The notes: generated from the sequence alone by a model not told the origin. A stretch of DNA of 56,330 nt from Chara braunii (GCA_003427395.1 BFEA01000457.1:958284-1014613); one strand, 5' to 3'. Positions 1 through 10,685 are shown, counted from the first letter of the stretch. Made by a program: numbers and translations.

Positions 1-180
1 TGAGCCACGGACCGAACTGTGGCAGAAACAGAAATAAGCACTTTGAGTTGAGGACCGAACTGTGGGAAAACAAAAACAAGCACTTTGAGTTGAGGACTGA
101 ACTGTGGGAAAACAAAAACAAGCACTTTGAGTTGAGGGCCGAACGGAGGCAAAAACACTTTGAGCCAGGGACCGAACTCG
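1..180. repeat. ~45-bp minisatellite in LTR of element A
   Basis: Tandem diverged copies of a ~45-bp unit containing the words gaccgaactgtggg, aaaacaaaaacaagcact and ttgagttgag. The same array is longer in the other LTR (about 13200-13640). The short peptide frames found here are by-products of the period being a multiple of three. Confidence 0.85.
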
Positions 181-289
181 AGCAATTAGAAAATAGCGCC
201 TGGTTTTGTACCAGCGAGCTCGAAAACAGAAGTTAGCTCCTGGTCGAGTTATGTCACCTCAAGCTAACTGCGATCGACACTAAGCTTGA

Positions 290-960
290 AAACGGACACA
301 ATCACCTGGTCTCGTATCAGCGACCTCTAACCCGGCGATCGGCACTCGGACCGGCCTACGGTACTCGAAACAGCCAGCTCGAACACCTCGAACAAAGAGA
401 AGACTGCGCCTGGCCTTGTACCGGCGTGCTCGAAAACAGAAATCTGTTCCAGGTCTTGCCCTAACAGCTCGAGCTTACTGCGATCTGCACTTAAGCCAGT
501 CTATGGAACTTGAAGCAGCAAGCCTGAAACCGGACACAATCACCTGGTCTCGTATCAGCGAGCTTTAACCCGACGATCGGCACTCGGTCCCGCCCACGGT
601 ACTCGAAACAGCCAGCTCGAATACCTCGAAAAAAGAGAAGACTGCGCCTGGCCTTGTACCGGCGTGCTTCGAAAACAGAAATTTGTTCCAGGTCTTGCCC
701 TAACACCTCGAGCTTACTGCGATCTGCACTTAACCCAGTCTTTGGAACTTGAAACAACAAGCCTGAAACCGGACACAATCACCTGGTCTCGTATCAGCGA
801 GGTCTTACCCGGCGATCGGCACTCGGTCCCGCATACGGTAATCGAAACGGCCAGCTCGAACACCTCGAACAAAGAGAAGACTGCGCCAGGCCTTGTACTA
901 GCGTGCTCGAAAACAGAAATATGTTCCTGGTCTTGCCACGGTGAGTTCTAACCCGTCGCG
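290..960. repeat. ~240-bp tandem unit, three copies, LTR of element A
   Basis: The phrase caatcacctggtctcgtatc recurs at about 297, 537 and 777, each followed by cccggcgatcggcactcg and cagccagctcgaacacctcg. Three ~240-bp tandem units are therefore present. The other LTR has the same three units (phrase at about 13790, 14030 and 14270), so the triplication predates or was copied at integration. Confidence 0.85.
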
Positions 961-1044
961 TACACCTCGAGCGAGAGGAGCTCGTGGATTAGACCCGGCT
1001 CATGAGCGGGGCGAATCGGTCAGTCGAGCGCCCATCTTACCCCC

Positions 1045-1605
1045 TCGCTCTCTTTCTCTCTTCCCCCCCCCTCTCTCGCTCTCTCTCTCGATCGCTCACT
1101 CGCAAGACTTCTATTCTCGTCCCTCGCGAAGCTGACCGCGAGTCCCCAGGCTCCCTATTTGCCGAACTCGGACTTGGACTCGTTCCCCGTGCGCGCCCAC
1201 CCCTGCATGGCGACCGTCCTGTGTCCAGAGCGCACCCCAGGCTTGCCCGTCGGTAGCAGCTTTCTGCCGGTTGCTTGTTGCTGGCGCCACACTGAGTTCC
1301 CTCCCTTCCAGCGACGCGGGTTCTCTTCGCAAGTCACGTGCTCTCGGCGCTCCCTCGACCTTTTCTGCCTTCTAGGAGGCGAAGCCGGTCGGCGAGGTAT
1401 GGAAGGCCGAGGCCGACGGGAACCAGCCTCCTCGGTTGCTCTGCCTCTCTCTCTCTCCCCCTCTCTCTATCTCTCTCTCCCTCTTTCTCTTTCTCTCTCG
1501 CTCTCTCCCTCTTTCTCTTGCGCTTTCTTCCTCTTTCTCTCTCGTTTTCTCCCTCTCTCCCTCTCTCCCTCTCTCCCTCTCTCACTCTCTCTCCCTCTCC
1601 CCGGA
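1045..1605. repeat. Polypyrimidine (CT-rich) tracts in LTR
   Basis: Two dense C/T tracts, 1045-1100 and 1440-1605, separated by ordinary sequence. Equivalent tracts are at 14530-14650 and 15008-15155 in the other LTR. They create long spurious Leu/Ser-rich and Arg/Glu-rich reading frames on the two strands. Confidence 0.8.
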
Positions 1606-3354
1606 TGCGAGACAACTCCGTCCACTGCGTGTCGTGGCCTCGCCCCCTTCGTGCGCCCAGACCGTACGCACTGCCTCCGTTCCTTCTCGAAACCGAGCGC
1701 GGAGCGACTGGCTCCCTTCGCGCACCCGCGAGCGTGCCGACATACGCTCCAAAAGACTCTCCGCCCTCTCTTCAAACCCCCCCCACCCGTCGCCGAGAGC
1801 AGCCGCAGACTCCACCAGCTTAGTATGCCAGTGCTCTTCGTGCGTTCTCGCGTGCGAGCCCGCACTAGTGCGTTCGTGCGTGAGTTCGTGCGTGTGTTCA
1901 TGCGTACGTTCGCGCGTCCTTCGTTCGTTCCTCCCCGTTTTCCTCAAATCCCCTCCCTCTTATACTCCTCGCTCCTGGTATGGTCTTCGCCTCCCCCCTT
2001 CCCACTCAGCCAACTCCGTCCTTTTCTATCTAACTTAGCGGGTATTCCGAAATTTTCTTTCGAAAATTTCGTTGTCCGCTGCCTCACTCGGCGGGAATCG
2101 CCTCCCGTTGCCTTTTTCTTCTCGGATCCTCCCTCTCGCGTGGAGCCCCATTGCAATACTTGCGTTCCTTATTCTCTGGCCTATCTTAGACCCTGCCGAG
2201 GATCGGGCGCATGTTTCCCACATGTCCCCCAAGCATGGTAACCATTTACCTTTGCTCAATCGATCGCTTTCTCCTCTTTGACCCACCTTCCCTTCGGCCC
2301 TACTAATCTTGGTGCACGGTCCTTGCTACACAATGTGCGAGGCGTTCTTCTTCTGCACCCGCCTCATTTTTCCCGCCTTCGTGCCAGCCAAATCCCGCGG
2401 TTCCCACGCGCTCTTCCTCGTGCTTTGTCATTTAGCAAGAAAGGAGCACTTACTCACTCCTACCCAGCCGTTTTTCGAAGCCCAATTTTTTTGATTCCCG
2501 CCTTTCGCAAGCCCCATTCGCACGATCCTCGTTAACCTCGTTTTTTAACCAATAGCTAAGCCCCATCGCCCTTCCTCCGGATCCCAATCTCCTCCTACTA
2601 AGATCAGTTGGCAAAAAACAGTTGGCGCTCTTTCTCTTGCTTCTTCAACTCTTTGACAGCCGGTTGGCTTCTCTCATCCGCCGAGGTGTCCCCACCTTCC
2701 CCGCCTACCCGCACCAGGTCCCTCTCCAGCTCTGGATACATGTCTCTTCTATTTTTCCGATTGTCGTCGTCCTTATCCTCTCGCGACCCCCCCCTTCCCT
2801 CTCAAACTTAAACCACCGTGGGTCTATCCTCGGACCTGAATTCTCTTTCGCCAAAATACAGTTAAAAAAAACCCTGGGGCGCGCACGCCCCTAGCTTCTT
2901 GGTAGTTGGCTGGCTCTCCGTATCCCTGCCAGAGACCCCCCCCTTCTCTCTTCGTTGTTTGCTCCTCGTATCCTTAAGTGCACTCCCTCCCTCTCCAAGA
3001 AGTCTCTTCATTCTCCCTATAGAGATTCTCACTCAACCTTATTTTCCGCTTCTCAATTTATTTCTTTTCGGTGTCCAGCGTGGCCGTCCTTGGAGAAGCC
3101 CCGTCTAGTTTCTCTCAAGTCAGGAGCCCAGGGTTCCCGGACCCGACCCATCATGTCGACTCAAATCAGACCTCCGCGCACCGATCAGCCCCGAGAGACA
3201 CCATCGCGCACCCCGTACCGTTTTGACTGACTTGCTATTGGTGGAATAAGTTTTCTTCGTTGGTTGATTGCCACCTGTTCGTGATTACCCTTTCGTCTCT
3301 CTCCCATCGTGGCCTTGCCAATATCGGCCAAGCACCTTCCACCTCCGTGACTAA

Positions 3355-3816
3355 TTAGGCCTTGCATTGAGGATCTGCAACCGGCTCTCGCCTTAATTTG
3401 GGGATACTCAAAATTTGCCGATCCCCTCGGGGTCGAGGCCTTTTTCCCGACTCCTCTCCGCGAATGTGCCCCCGAAGTTTCCCAGGATCCATACCCTCTT
3501 TGTCCTTCCTGATCGCCGTGTCGAAATTCGGATTCTCCGTTCGTTCTCCTTGGCTGAGACCGGTGTAGCTCAACAGCTTCTTTAAGTTCATTCCCACGTT
3601 CCCTTCCACTATCTGCCCCAAAGTCAACCCCGAATCCTTCACAGGCGTGCCATCATTCCAGGTTTTTCCATGGCTCGCCTCAAAAGTCGACAGTGATCCT
3701 TGATTTATGACCATGGTGTCAAAACTTCGCCTTTCGGGGATCCGCGCGAGTCCGCTTGCGATTAGAGTGCCACCCGCCTTTCCGCCTTCTCGGAGAGTTA
3801 GCATGTGGACCCACAC
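3355..3816 (-). other. Open frame in inner part of LTR of element A, unknown
   Basis: A minus-strand frame of about 150 codons overlaps the inner LTR edge. Its C-terminal part (around EEGMDPGK-like and GDRQILSIPKLR words) is closely matched by a minus-strand frame at about 16700-17026 in the other LTR, where it runs further because a TAA here corresponds to TAC there. Composition is mixed and hydrophilic. I recognise no domain. Conservation between LTR copies is expected from their common origin and is not evidence of selection. It could be a small protein encoded at the start of the LTR, or chance. Confidence 0.25.
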
Positions 3817-4235
3817 ACCCAGATTCGCTCACAAGGCATACATTTCCACACACGCATACGTCAAAACCATGCAAAAACAGCCAAAGAAAGAAAAAAGGCA
3901 TTGCTCATTTTGAAAAGGAAACCCATCGGCGAGTATGCAGCCGCCCGACAACCAGCCCACACCCCATTTCTCGCCGTCCCCGGCGAGCATTTTCCATAGT
4001 ATTCCCCCTCTCCTTATTTTATCCCATTTTCCCTGGTTCCCGTGGTTGCCCACGCCCCTCGGTGCCCGTTTTTCCTAACCACGCCCGTTTCCCTTAACCA
4101 CGGTACCATGATTCCTTTTGTCGTCACAATCTACTACCCTTTCCCGACTCACGTTTCCCTAACGATGGTACATCCTTCTCGTCGGCCCTGTGGCACACGT
4201 CCCTCTCTAACTATGGTACAATCATCAACATTATC
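3622..4235 (-). other. 3' internal non-coding segment of element A
   Basis: No coding region is supported between the integrase tail and the LTR match. The minus strand has purine-rich stretches, for example AAGGAGAGGGGG at about 4003-4014, that could be the polypurine tract priming plus-strand synthesis. A second candidate, AAATGGGG followed by TG, lies near 3962-3970. If one of these is right, the LTR starts nearer 3.96-4.0 kb and the 5' LTR copy has lost its first 350-400 bp at the satellite junction. Short repeats of the form taacnatggtac occur at 4097-4220. Confidence 0.4.
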
Positions 4236-6395
4236 CTACGACCGTCTCCGTCTCCTCTTCCTCTTCTCGTGCCTCTCTTTCTTCCGTTTCCTCTCTTCTC
4301 TTTCCCTTTTGCTTTTCAAGGCTTTTCTTGAGGCACTCCTTCGCTCTCTTAGCCTGCGCTTCCCTAACCGGTCGGCGTCATCTTCATCTTCTCTAGGTCT
4401 TTTCTTCTTCCTAGGGGTCTTTGGTAGGGAAGGCTTCCGAACCTTATATCCCTTCCTTGGTGGGCGAGACGAGGCCCCTTGTCAGGTGGTCTCCCCCTTT
4501 TCACGAGTGATGGTCAGTGAAGCATCGAGCGCTTCCTTCCCTTTTCGTCTTGGCTCCTCCCCAAGGGTCCCTCTCGATCGGAAGATTTTGAGACGAGCCC
4601 CTGCGATAGGGTCTCGTAGCCTACTCCCATCCAATTCCGCGAGCATATAAGCCCTTCCGTCCAATCTCTTTAGGACTTTATACGGTCCCATCCATCGGTT
4701 TGCCAATTTACGGCTCCAAGTCTTTTCTCGTGACGAATCGTACATCAGTACCAAGTCACTCACCCCTATCAATGCCTTGCGGATTCGAAGATTTTTATCC
4801 CACCTTTCTTTTCCTTTCACCCTCTCTCTCTCGACGTTCTCGTTGGCCGTGGTTACTCCGGTATCCAAGTTTTCGGCTATTTGTTGTATCCTCGCTTCCA
4901 ACAGTTCACCCCTAGACATGTTGGTTTTCCACAAGACACTCGTCCAAGTGTCAATGTGAAATTTGATGGGTAGGGGACAATGCCTACCGAACCAAAGGGT
5001 GTAAGGAGGGTACCCCGTACTGGACTTGACTGTGCTATTATCGGCCCAAACCGCATACCGCAAATATCTCGGCCACTGTTCCGGGCGGCCTTTGCACCAT
5101 TTCGCTAGAGCATCTACAAGCGTCTGGTGACCCCTTTCTACCGGTGCATTGCTTTGGGGGTGATATGCCGTCGTATAGGCTGGCCCTATCCCCGCCTTTT
5201 CCAATAACCCCTTTACCTTTTGGCTCAAGAACTCTGCGCCCCTATCCATGATTATTCTCCCGACGCACCCATACCGCGCAATATACTCCAGGAGGAAATC
5301 ACTCACTTCTTCCGCTGTCTTCTTCTTAATAGCCTTTGCTTCTACGAGCCCCGTGAAGTCATCTCGGGCGTTGATTATATACCGAAGCCCGCCGACCCCT
5401 TTCGGCATGGTCACTAGATCCACATGGACCTTCTCGCCCGGAACCGTGGGGAACGACGAAACTAAGGGTTCTTTCTATCGAACCGTCGCCCTCTTCTGGC
5501 AAGCATCACACGTCGAACAGTACTTTTCTGCTTCCGTGTATTGTCCGTCCCACCAATAAAGCCTATGGACTTTGTCGAAGGAACCTTTCACCCCTCTATG
5601 GCCTCCAACGACCCCGTCGTGGAGTTCCTCTATGACCGCCCTTCTTTCCTCCGGATCGCACATTACCCTCATGGGTATAGCAAACTTGGTGGGCCTCTTG
5701 AAGAGATGGCCTCCTCGTAGGCAATAGCCCAGCGCTTCTTGTCCGATTCTTTCAGTCCCTGTTTCCCTACCGGCCAAGTACAGTCCTATGTCTCGGTACT
5801 TCCCGTCGTAGAGGTTCGCGAGAAAAGACCTCGGTCCCCCTTCTTCCCCTCGGCTGCTTCCAGCCGTTTGTGCCCTACTAGTGGAGACCTTCATCATCTC
5901 TTCTTTGGTCATCGTCACTTCTCCCTCCTTAAGCCTCGGCAAGTCTTCCTCATGAATGGGAAGCCGGGACAACCTGTCCGCGACCTGGTTCCTGGTCCCC
6001 GATATCCTCTCGACCTTATAGTCGTGAAGCCTAATATGAATCATCCATCGTGCGATGGTTGGATCCGTCAGCGAGAAATCTTTTTGGAGGACAGCGGCCA
6101 CAGTTGTCGGGTCCACTCTTAGGAGAAATTGCCGTCCGTATAGGTAGTGACGGAAGGCTTTTAGGCAATGCAGTACCCCTAACACTTCCTTCTTGAATTG
6201 GCTATAATTTCTCTCGGCGGGGTTCAAGGTCCGGCTTTCGAATCGCAACGGTCTCTCTTTCCCCTCTCCATCCTTTTGTGACAGGAGACCTCCCACTGAA
6301 TGAGGCCCAGCGTCCGTGGACACTATGACCTCGGCTGACCTCCCCTCTCGCAAGTCTCTCCTGACCAGACACTAATCCTCTTCTCCCCTAAGTGG
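4236..6395 (-). pseudogene. pol: RNase H-integrase part of element A polyprotein (Ty3/gypsy)
   Basis: One minus-strand frame runs from the upstream unknown region to TAG 4236-4238. RNase H (about 6353-5960) shows STDAGPHSVGGLLSQ, ERNYSQFKKEVL, RVDPTTVA and RNQVADRLSRL, giving the expected Asp/Glu/Asp/Asp set. An H2C2 zinc-binding segment follows (HDGVVGGHRG ... CSTCDACQ). The integrase core has Asp in VHVDLVTMP, Asp in MDRGAEF and Glu in APVERGH, then a C-terminal barrel-like segment (GPYKVLKRL) and, past TGA 4482-4484, a Lys/Arg-rich tail. In-frame stops are TAG 6372-6374, TAG 5472-5474 and TGA 4482-4484. The integrase would insert element cDNA into chromosomes. Protease and reverse transcriptase are missing upstream, which is unusual. 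Family assignment is firm. Confidence 0.9.
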
Positions 6396-7676
6396 TCAAT
6401 ACCCCCGTCTATCTCTAGAAAAATCTCGTGCTTCCTCTAACCTTGCTTCCGCATCCATTAGGTCAGCCCACCGGGACTCCACCGGGATGCCTCTCGCGGC
6501 TTCTGTTACCCCTTCGTTAAGCGGCACCCGCGGCCCCACATCCTTGTGCATTTGTACTTCCGTGCCAGCCCTTTGCCCTTCCGAGGCTCACCTTTCCCCT
6601 GGAGCCATTTCCGGATCCCCCTCGGCCCTATTTAGCGCCTCTGCCCCCTCTGTCATTTCTTCCACTACCCTACTTAGACAAACCCCGAACTCGGGGCTCT
6701 TCACTATCCCCCTTCTTTCTGTGGTTTCCGGCGGACTAGGGAGACCGCCCCCACTTCACTCTCCATGCACCCTTATTGGCAATTTCTAGTTGCTTTCTTC
6801 ACTATCTTTCGCGTCACTGCCCGACTCGTCCCCCTCACTACTGTCCCTGTCACCTCCCGAGTTCTCCTTCCTCTCCGATCCCCCCTTCTCCTCACTAGAA
6901 CCCTCGTCAGCACGTTCTCCTTCCGACTCCTCGCTGGTCACCGTCCACCAAGAATCCCTCCACTTTTTCTCCTCGCTAGCGGCCAAAGCAGGATGCGCTA
7001 TCTCAAGGTCCGATATACCCCTAATCCTCTCTTGCGCACACCTTCTAATTAGATCTCTGTCCACATCACCCGCCTGCCCAGAGAACAGGGGCTTGATGAA
7101 TTCCCCACAGCGGGCCCACCACCCGAAGTCGGTGTCTTCTCTCGACTCCCAGCACTAGGTGAATAGCTTGTGACCTCCTTCTTCACCAAGAGGGAATTTC
7201 TCTATCACTTGAACCCTCAATCGGACTCTCCTCACGGTCTCGTCGTCAGCATAGAGCAATCGATAGGCCGAGGTAGGGACGGTCCAAGTTCTCCCGTGGG
7301 CTGCCCTTGGAACCTCCGTCCTCCCTCGGTACTCAACCTTATCAATCACGGGGTCCCCGGTGCCAACTCTCCTCAATCTCTTCACTCGCTCTAGAGCTCT
7401 TTCGGTGATTCCTAGAGGATTTTTCCCTTCCGCTAATTCAGTGGCAAAGATTAGCCGAGCAACAGGGGACAAAAAAAATTCTGCTTTTCTAGTGCAACTG
7501 TTCCCCTCGGACGCTACTGAGAACCGGACCACTGTTTCCTGCTCGTAAATTTCGAAGAACTCGGTAGTTACCTCCCCTTCCCCTCTAACTTTCGGGAGGG
7601 TCACTCCATATTCCCCTCCCCACGTCAAAACCCTATCCAAGGTACCGTAAGGGTCTCCCCTTTCGTATCTAATCAT
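6396..7676 (-). pseudogene. Unknown N-terminal region of the element A RNase H-integrase polyprotein
   Basis: ATG 7674-7676 opens a frame that stays in phase, through stops only, into RNase H. The stops are TAG 7155-7157, TAG 6783-6785, several TGA, and TGA 6396-6398. The first ~170 residues are a mixed alpha/beta-looking region with no family I recognise. Then come a Trp-rich motif (FGWWARCGEFIKPL), a strongly acidic Glu/Ser/Gly segment (about 6930-6790) and a charged linker (VESRWADLMDAEARLEEAR). In a normal Ty3/gypsy order this place would hold gag-protease-RT. I see no CCHC knuckle, no DTG/DSG protease motif and no RT palm motifs. A YADD word near 7240 lacks the flanking RT motifs. It begins 7 nt after the stop of the preceding ORF. 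It could be a replacement capsid-like domain, or the product of an RT deletion with fusion. Confidence 0.55.
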
Positions 7677-7683
7677 AGGAACC

Positions 7684-8160
7684 TCACCTCACGCTTGCCA
7701 ACCTCGCGGCTGCCTCAACCAGTGAATCCTCACACCTAGCATGACCGACCTCTCTGTCCCCTCTCAGAGTTTGGTGCAAAGCCTCCTCGTATTCTGCCGT
7801 TCTATCCCAAAATCGGGTCTCCACAAGGTGTGTCCTGGATGTCAGCGGTGTTCCTAGACACCTAGAGTCCTCCTCGAATTTTCTCTCTACTTCCAGCAAA
7901 GGCTCCCTCCAAGCCCTAGAGAATCTCAAGCCACTCGCGTCTCTAATGTGGACTGAAAAGGCAGCCAGCGTGGTCCAGCTCCTCTTTTTCCACAAGGCCA
8001 GCCTTCGGACTTCCACTAGAAATNNTGTCTCGGCCCGGNCCNCCCGGTCCTCTCCCAATTCCGGGTTAAGCTCGANACCCCCCTCGATCCTAACCTCGNT
8101 ACCGTCCTCGTAGGTCTCTAACTCCCAACGAATCCTATTGGAGACGAACGAGGCTCTCAT
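7684..8160 (-). CDS. Unknown protein, ~158 aa, element A accessory ORF
   Basis: Intact minus-strand frame from ATG 8158-8160 to TGA 7684-7686, containing ambiguous bases near 8024-8099. The product is basic/acidic mixed, with WKKRSWTTLAAFSVHIRD and many Arg/Glu residues, and has no signal peptide or membrane segment. No family is recognised. It starts 4 nt after the stop of the 62-aa ORF and ends 7 nt before the polyprotein ATG, so it sits in a compact head-to-tail series. This packing is unlike ordinary eukaryotic genes and argues for expression from one RNA by re-initiation, or for a virus-like origin. Function unknown. Confidence 0.55.
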   Translation of the reverse strand: MRASFVSNRIRWELETYEDGXEVRIEGGXELNPELGEDRXXRAETXFLVEVRRLALWKKRSWTTLAAFSVHIRDASGLRFSRAWREPLLEVERKFEEDSRCLGTPLTSRTHLVETRFWDRTAEYEEALHQTLRGDREVGHARCEDSLVEAAARLASVR

Positions 8161-8164
8161 CCCC

Positions 8165-8353
8165 TCACCGCGAGAGAAGATCTATCGTGACTTCGTCAAG
8201 GATAGCGACTGTGGTCGCCTCAAGTAGCTTGATCCTGGCTAAGGACCCCGGCCTAGCCCTCCTTTCTTCTTCCCAGCATAGAGCAAGGATCCGGTGAACT
8301 TCTTCCCTCACTCTTTCCAACCCCACAAGCTCTCCAAGGTCCGGCTCGGTCAT
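8165..8353 (-). CDS. Unknown small protein, 62 aa, element A accessory ORF
   Basis: ATG 8351-8353 to TGA 8165-8167. Sequence is Leu/Glu/Arg-rich and probably helical (GLERVREEVHRILALCWEEE). Its ATG lies in an ATGA tetranucleotide, the same junction type used twice upstream, but the preceding ORF is currently out of register with that TGA and overlaps this one by about 100 nt. The simplest reading is a frameshift near the end of the upstream ORF. It may alternatively be the C-terminal part of that protein. No family recognised. Confidence 0.4.
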   Translation of the reverse strand: MTEPDLGELVGLERVREEVHRILALCWEEERRARPGSLARIKLLEATTVAILDEVTIDLLSR

Positions 8354-9092
8354 CCCTTAACTTTCGTCGACGACACGCAATTGCTACCCGAATCAAATCA
8401 GAGGGGTCCAGCCCCGCTAGCTCTCCCTCGCAGATCTCACCTAGGTACCTCCACGATATCTTAGATTCCCTCGCGTGGCGACCCCATCCTTCAAATGCGT
8501 AACTCATATCCTCTAGAGTCGCCCCATCGTCTCTATAGGGATCCGGAAAACACCAAGTTAACAAGGTGTGAAGGTCTGATCCCGTGAACCTGAACTGACT
8601 TAGGATGGAAACCCTTCGTCCTACCGCCTTCCTAACAGCCTCGGAGGGGTAAACCCGCTCAAAAATGAAACGGGGGACCTCCACCGGCTCGNTNGNGATG
8701 ANCCGCGGTATTTCTTCCCAACCCCCNTAGNTCACTAGATATTCCTCGTNGCACCCTTNGTGAGGTCTCAACTCCTCTNCTAACTCCCCTAGCCGGCCTC
8801 TCACGGCTCGAGCGTCCCAAAGAGGGTCCTGCCCAAGGCACAAGCTACACGCTATCTCAACAAAGCCCTCCTTCGAAAGGAATATTCGGNCTTCCCCAAC
8901 TACGACCTCCCTCTGGCGACTCACCGCAAATCGTATGAAAGCCTTACCNCGCCGGATCNCCCCTTCTTCTCGCAGGAGAGTCCTCGTCGGCTCAGTCGAC
9001 CGGGCCCCAGGTAGAGTGACACTGATAACCTCCCCGGTGTCCTCTACGGGTTCTATGGACGCCTAGAGAGTTCTCGGAATCCTCCTTATCAT
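8253..9092 (-). pseudogene. Unknown protein with third copy of a ~145-aa module, element A
   Basis: ATG 9090-9092 overlaps the TGA of the upstream ORF as ATGA. TAG 9063-9065 interrupts at codon 10, after which the frame is open to 8253, with ambiguous bases at 8692-8962. From about codon 57 it carries a module that also occurs twice in the upstream protein: I-F-L-S-K-E-G near its start, then IPR, then LHTLLTWCFPDP. The final ~30 codons, overlapping the next ORF, look non-coding, which suggests a frameshift around 8350-8360. No known family. The shared module implies that this ORF arose by duplication of the upstream one, or that they share a structural role. Confidence 0.5.
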
Positions 9093-10327
9093 CGGCCCTC
9101 GAAGCCCCTCCGGTTAGCCACCTTCTCCTCTCCGAAGAGGCGGGCGTACGGCACATCCGCGACGAGGGATCGTAGTCCCTCAAACTCCCTCAATCTTGCG
9201 AATATAACTGACAGCTCACTCCTTGGGGAAATTCCCGCATCCACGCACCGAGTATAAAGCCAGAACAAGCCCCTAACCCGCACCCCGGATTCTCGAGCCA
9301 CCCTAAGAATTGCTACTATTCTCTCCTCCGGGTCTCTTAGGAACGAACTGGCCACGAACAAGGGCAGGTTAGCGTGAAGGACCCCGGAAGTGCGAGGGAC
9401 CTCTCCGGGCTCGGCGAAGGAAACTAGGGACCACAACTCGAAAATCCCTTCCTCGTAGTGAGTTAACACCAGATTGTTCGCTAACAGCCTTGCGGACTCT
9501 CGGTATTCAAAGTGCGTAAGCTGCCCGGTTACTAAACCTCTCCAAACTTCGGTCAACACCTCTTCGTTGAGAAAAATTGTAGCATTTATCTCCAGGAAAC
9601 GACCTAGGTCGGGCGGACCTCCTCTCTCTACACCCTCCTCCCTTGTGGTCCCGGGTGACTCCCTAAAGATCCCGGCACGAATCCTACAAGCCTTGATCCC
9701 GTACGACACCGGGTTATCCACGCAATATGTGTAGTACCAATGGAGTGACCTAACAGAGAGTTGCCACCCTTTTTCCAGCACTATGGACCGCACGACCCTG
9801 TCGTACCGTTCCTCCCTCTCGCTCACCCTTCGAAAAACGAATGATGGGAATATGGCCCTGACGCACCCTGAGGCGCGGGGGTACTCTTCGTCTCGCGCGC
9901 AGGTCACCCTCACCTCGACGGGTGGGCAATGTCTAAGGGGGTCAGCCTCAAAGATCTGCCTCAAAATCGGACCTGCCCGTGCCTCCCAATGATCCGCACG
10001 GCACCACCCTAGGACCAAATGTGTGACGTAATCGACCCAAGCTTCCTTACTTAAGTAGATAGTTCCTTCCGCACGGATCACCGTTCGCCTGGGTCTTTTC
10101 CCATTCTGGGGCCTGTTCCGGGACCACCTGTCCCCCTCCCAAGTTCCTACCACGAAACGAGCCCAAAGAAAAACCCCTCGTCCTAGCTCTAACCTTCTCT
10201 AACGACCGGCTAGATACCTCTCCGTGCGGTGGTCTAAGGGGACGCTGAAGCACTCCCTGTCTTTGCTTAAATTCGCCTTCTCTATCCGAACTCCTTCTTC
10301 CTCAGTACCCTCGACGATCCTAACCAT
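9089..10327 (-). pseudogene. Unknown two-module protein, ~412 codons, element A
   Basis: ATG 10325-10327 overlaps the stop of the preceding ORF (ATGGTTAG) and the frame runs to TGA 9089-9091, with one internal TAG at 10199-10201. After a ~80-residue charged N-terminus there are two diverged copies of a ~145-aa module, at about residues 82-220 and 245-385. Shared landmarks are G-TIYLSKEAWV / A-TIFLNEEVLT, then YPRASG / VPRTSG, then LHWYYTYCVD / LFWLYTRCVD. A third copy lies in the next ORF. The product is soluble-looking, Arg-rich, without a signal peptide or obvious catalytic motif. The repeated modules suggest a structural or nucleic-acid-binding role, but that is a guess. Confidence 0.6.
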
Positions 10328-10685
10328 TCCCTCGGACTATCTCTTCTATAATTTGAACCAGCGTTCTCCACTCGTCCGACCCGTCCAGGAAGGTGTCCGG
10401 AATAGTGGGGACCGGCCCACCCCCTCACGGATACGTCCTACACCCCAACGAGTAGAAGTAGTTAATCTCATAAGCTCCCAGCAGTTGCCTCTCAAGCTGT
10501 GAGTGACCGATCGCCCCCTCCCAGCTATCCAAATATCCGGTCTCCCTATCAATCCCCTCTTCTACGTACAAGGCTATGTCGAAGTGGCCGGTCCACCAGT
10601 AGAAGGTATAGCACCACACATCTACCCCGCCTATATCACCTACACTAATTCTCGCGGGTTCATACTCCAAAGGCCTCAAGCTCAT
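10320..10685 (-). pseudogene. Unknown ~121-codon protein, paralogue 1, element A
   Basis: ATG 10683-10685 to TAG 10320-10322, broken by TGA 10425-10427. It is clearly homologous along its length to the ORF immediately upstream: MSL start, GGVDVWCYTFYWWTG versus GSVDVWCYSFRLWTG, YFYSLG, TIPDTFLDGSD versus VIPDAYLDGSD, EEIVRG versus KRIVRA. The premature TGA falls where the paralogue has Arg. The start codon is part of ATGA shared with the stop of the paralogue. Trp/Tyr-rich, probably a compact beta-rich fold. No family recognised. Confidence 0.65.

Larger units (their letters stand above)
1..3621 (-). repeat. 3' LTR of element A (truncated by window edge)
   Basis: This stretch reappears as a long direct repeat at about 13.46-17.16 kb, with the RNase H-integrase frame lying on the minus strand between the copies. 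That makes the pair the LTRs of one minus-strand element. The clear match stops at about 3621 here and 17157 in the other copy. The LTR is over 3.6 kb, long for Ty3/gypsy elements. It contains a ~45-bp minisatellite (1-180), three copies of a ~240-bp unit (about 290-960) and long pyrimidine tracts (1045-1100, 1440-1605). The true inner end may lie further right, because a purine-rich tract suitable as a polypurine primer lies on the minus strand at about 4003-4014. The outer end is outside the window. Confidence 0.75.

Noticed and set aside
1159-2241. 360-codon plus-strand frame and Arg/Glu-rich minus-strand frames in the LTR
   Set aside because: Driven by the CT tract. The composition is simple-sequence and the other LTR copy does not keep it.
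7220-7250. YADD word in the unknown N-terminal domain, similar to an RT active site
   Set aside because: No motif A Asp, no motif B and no downstream LG motif at the expected distances.
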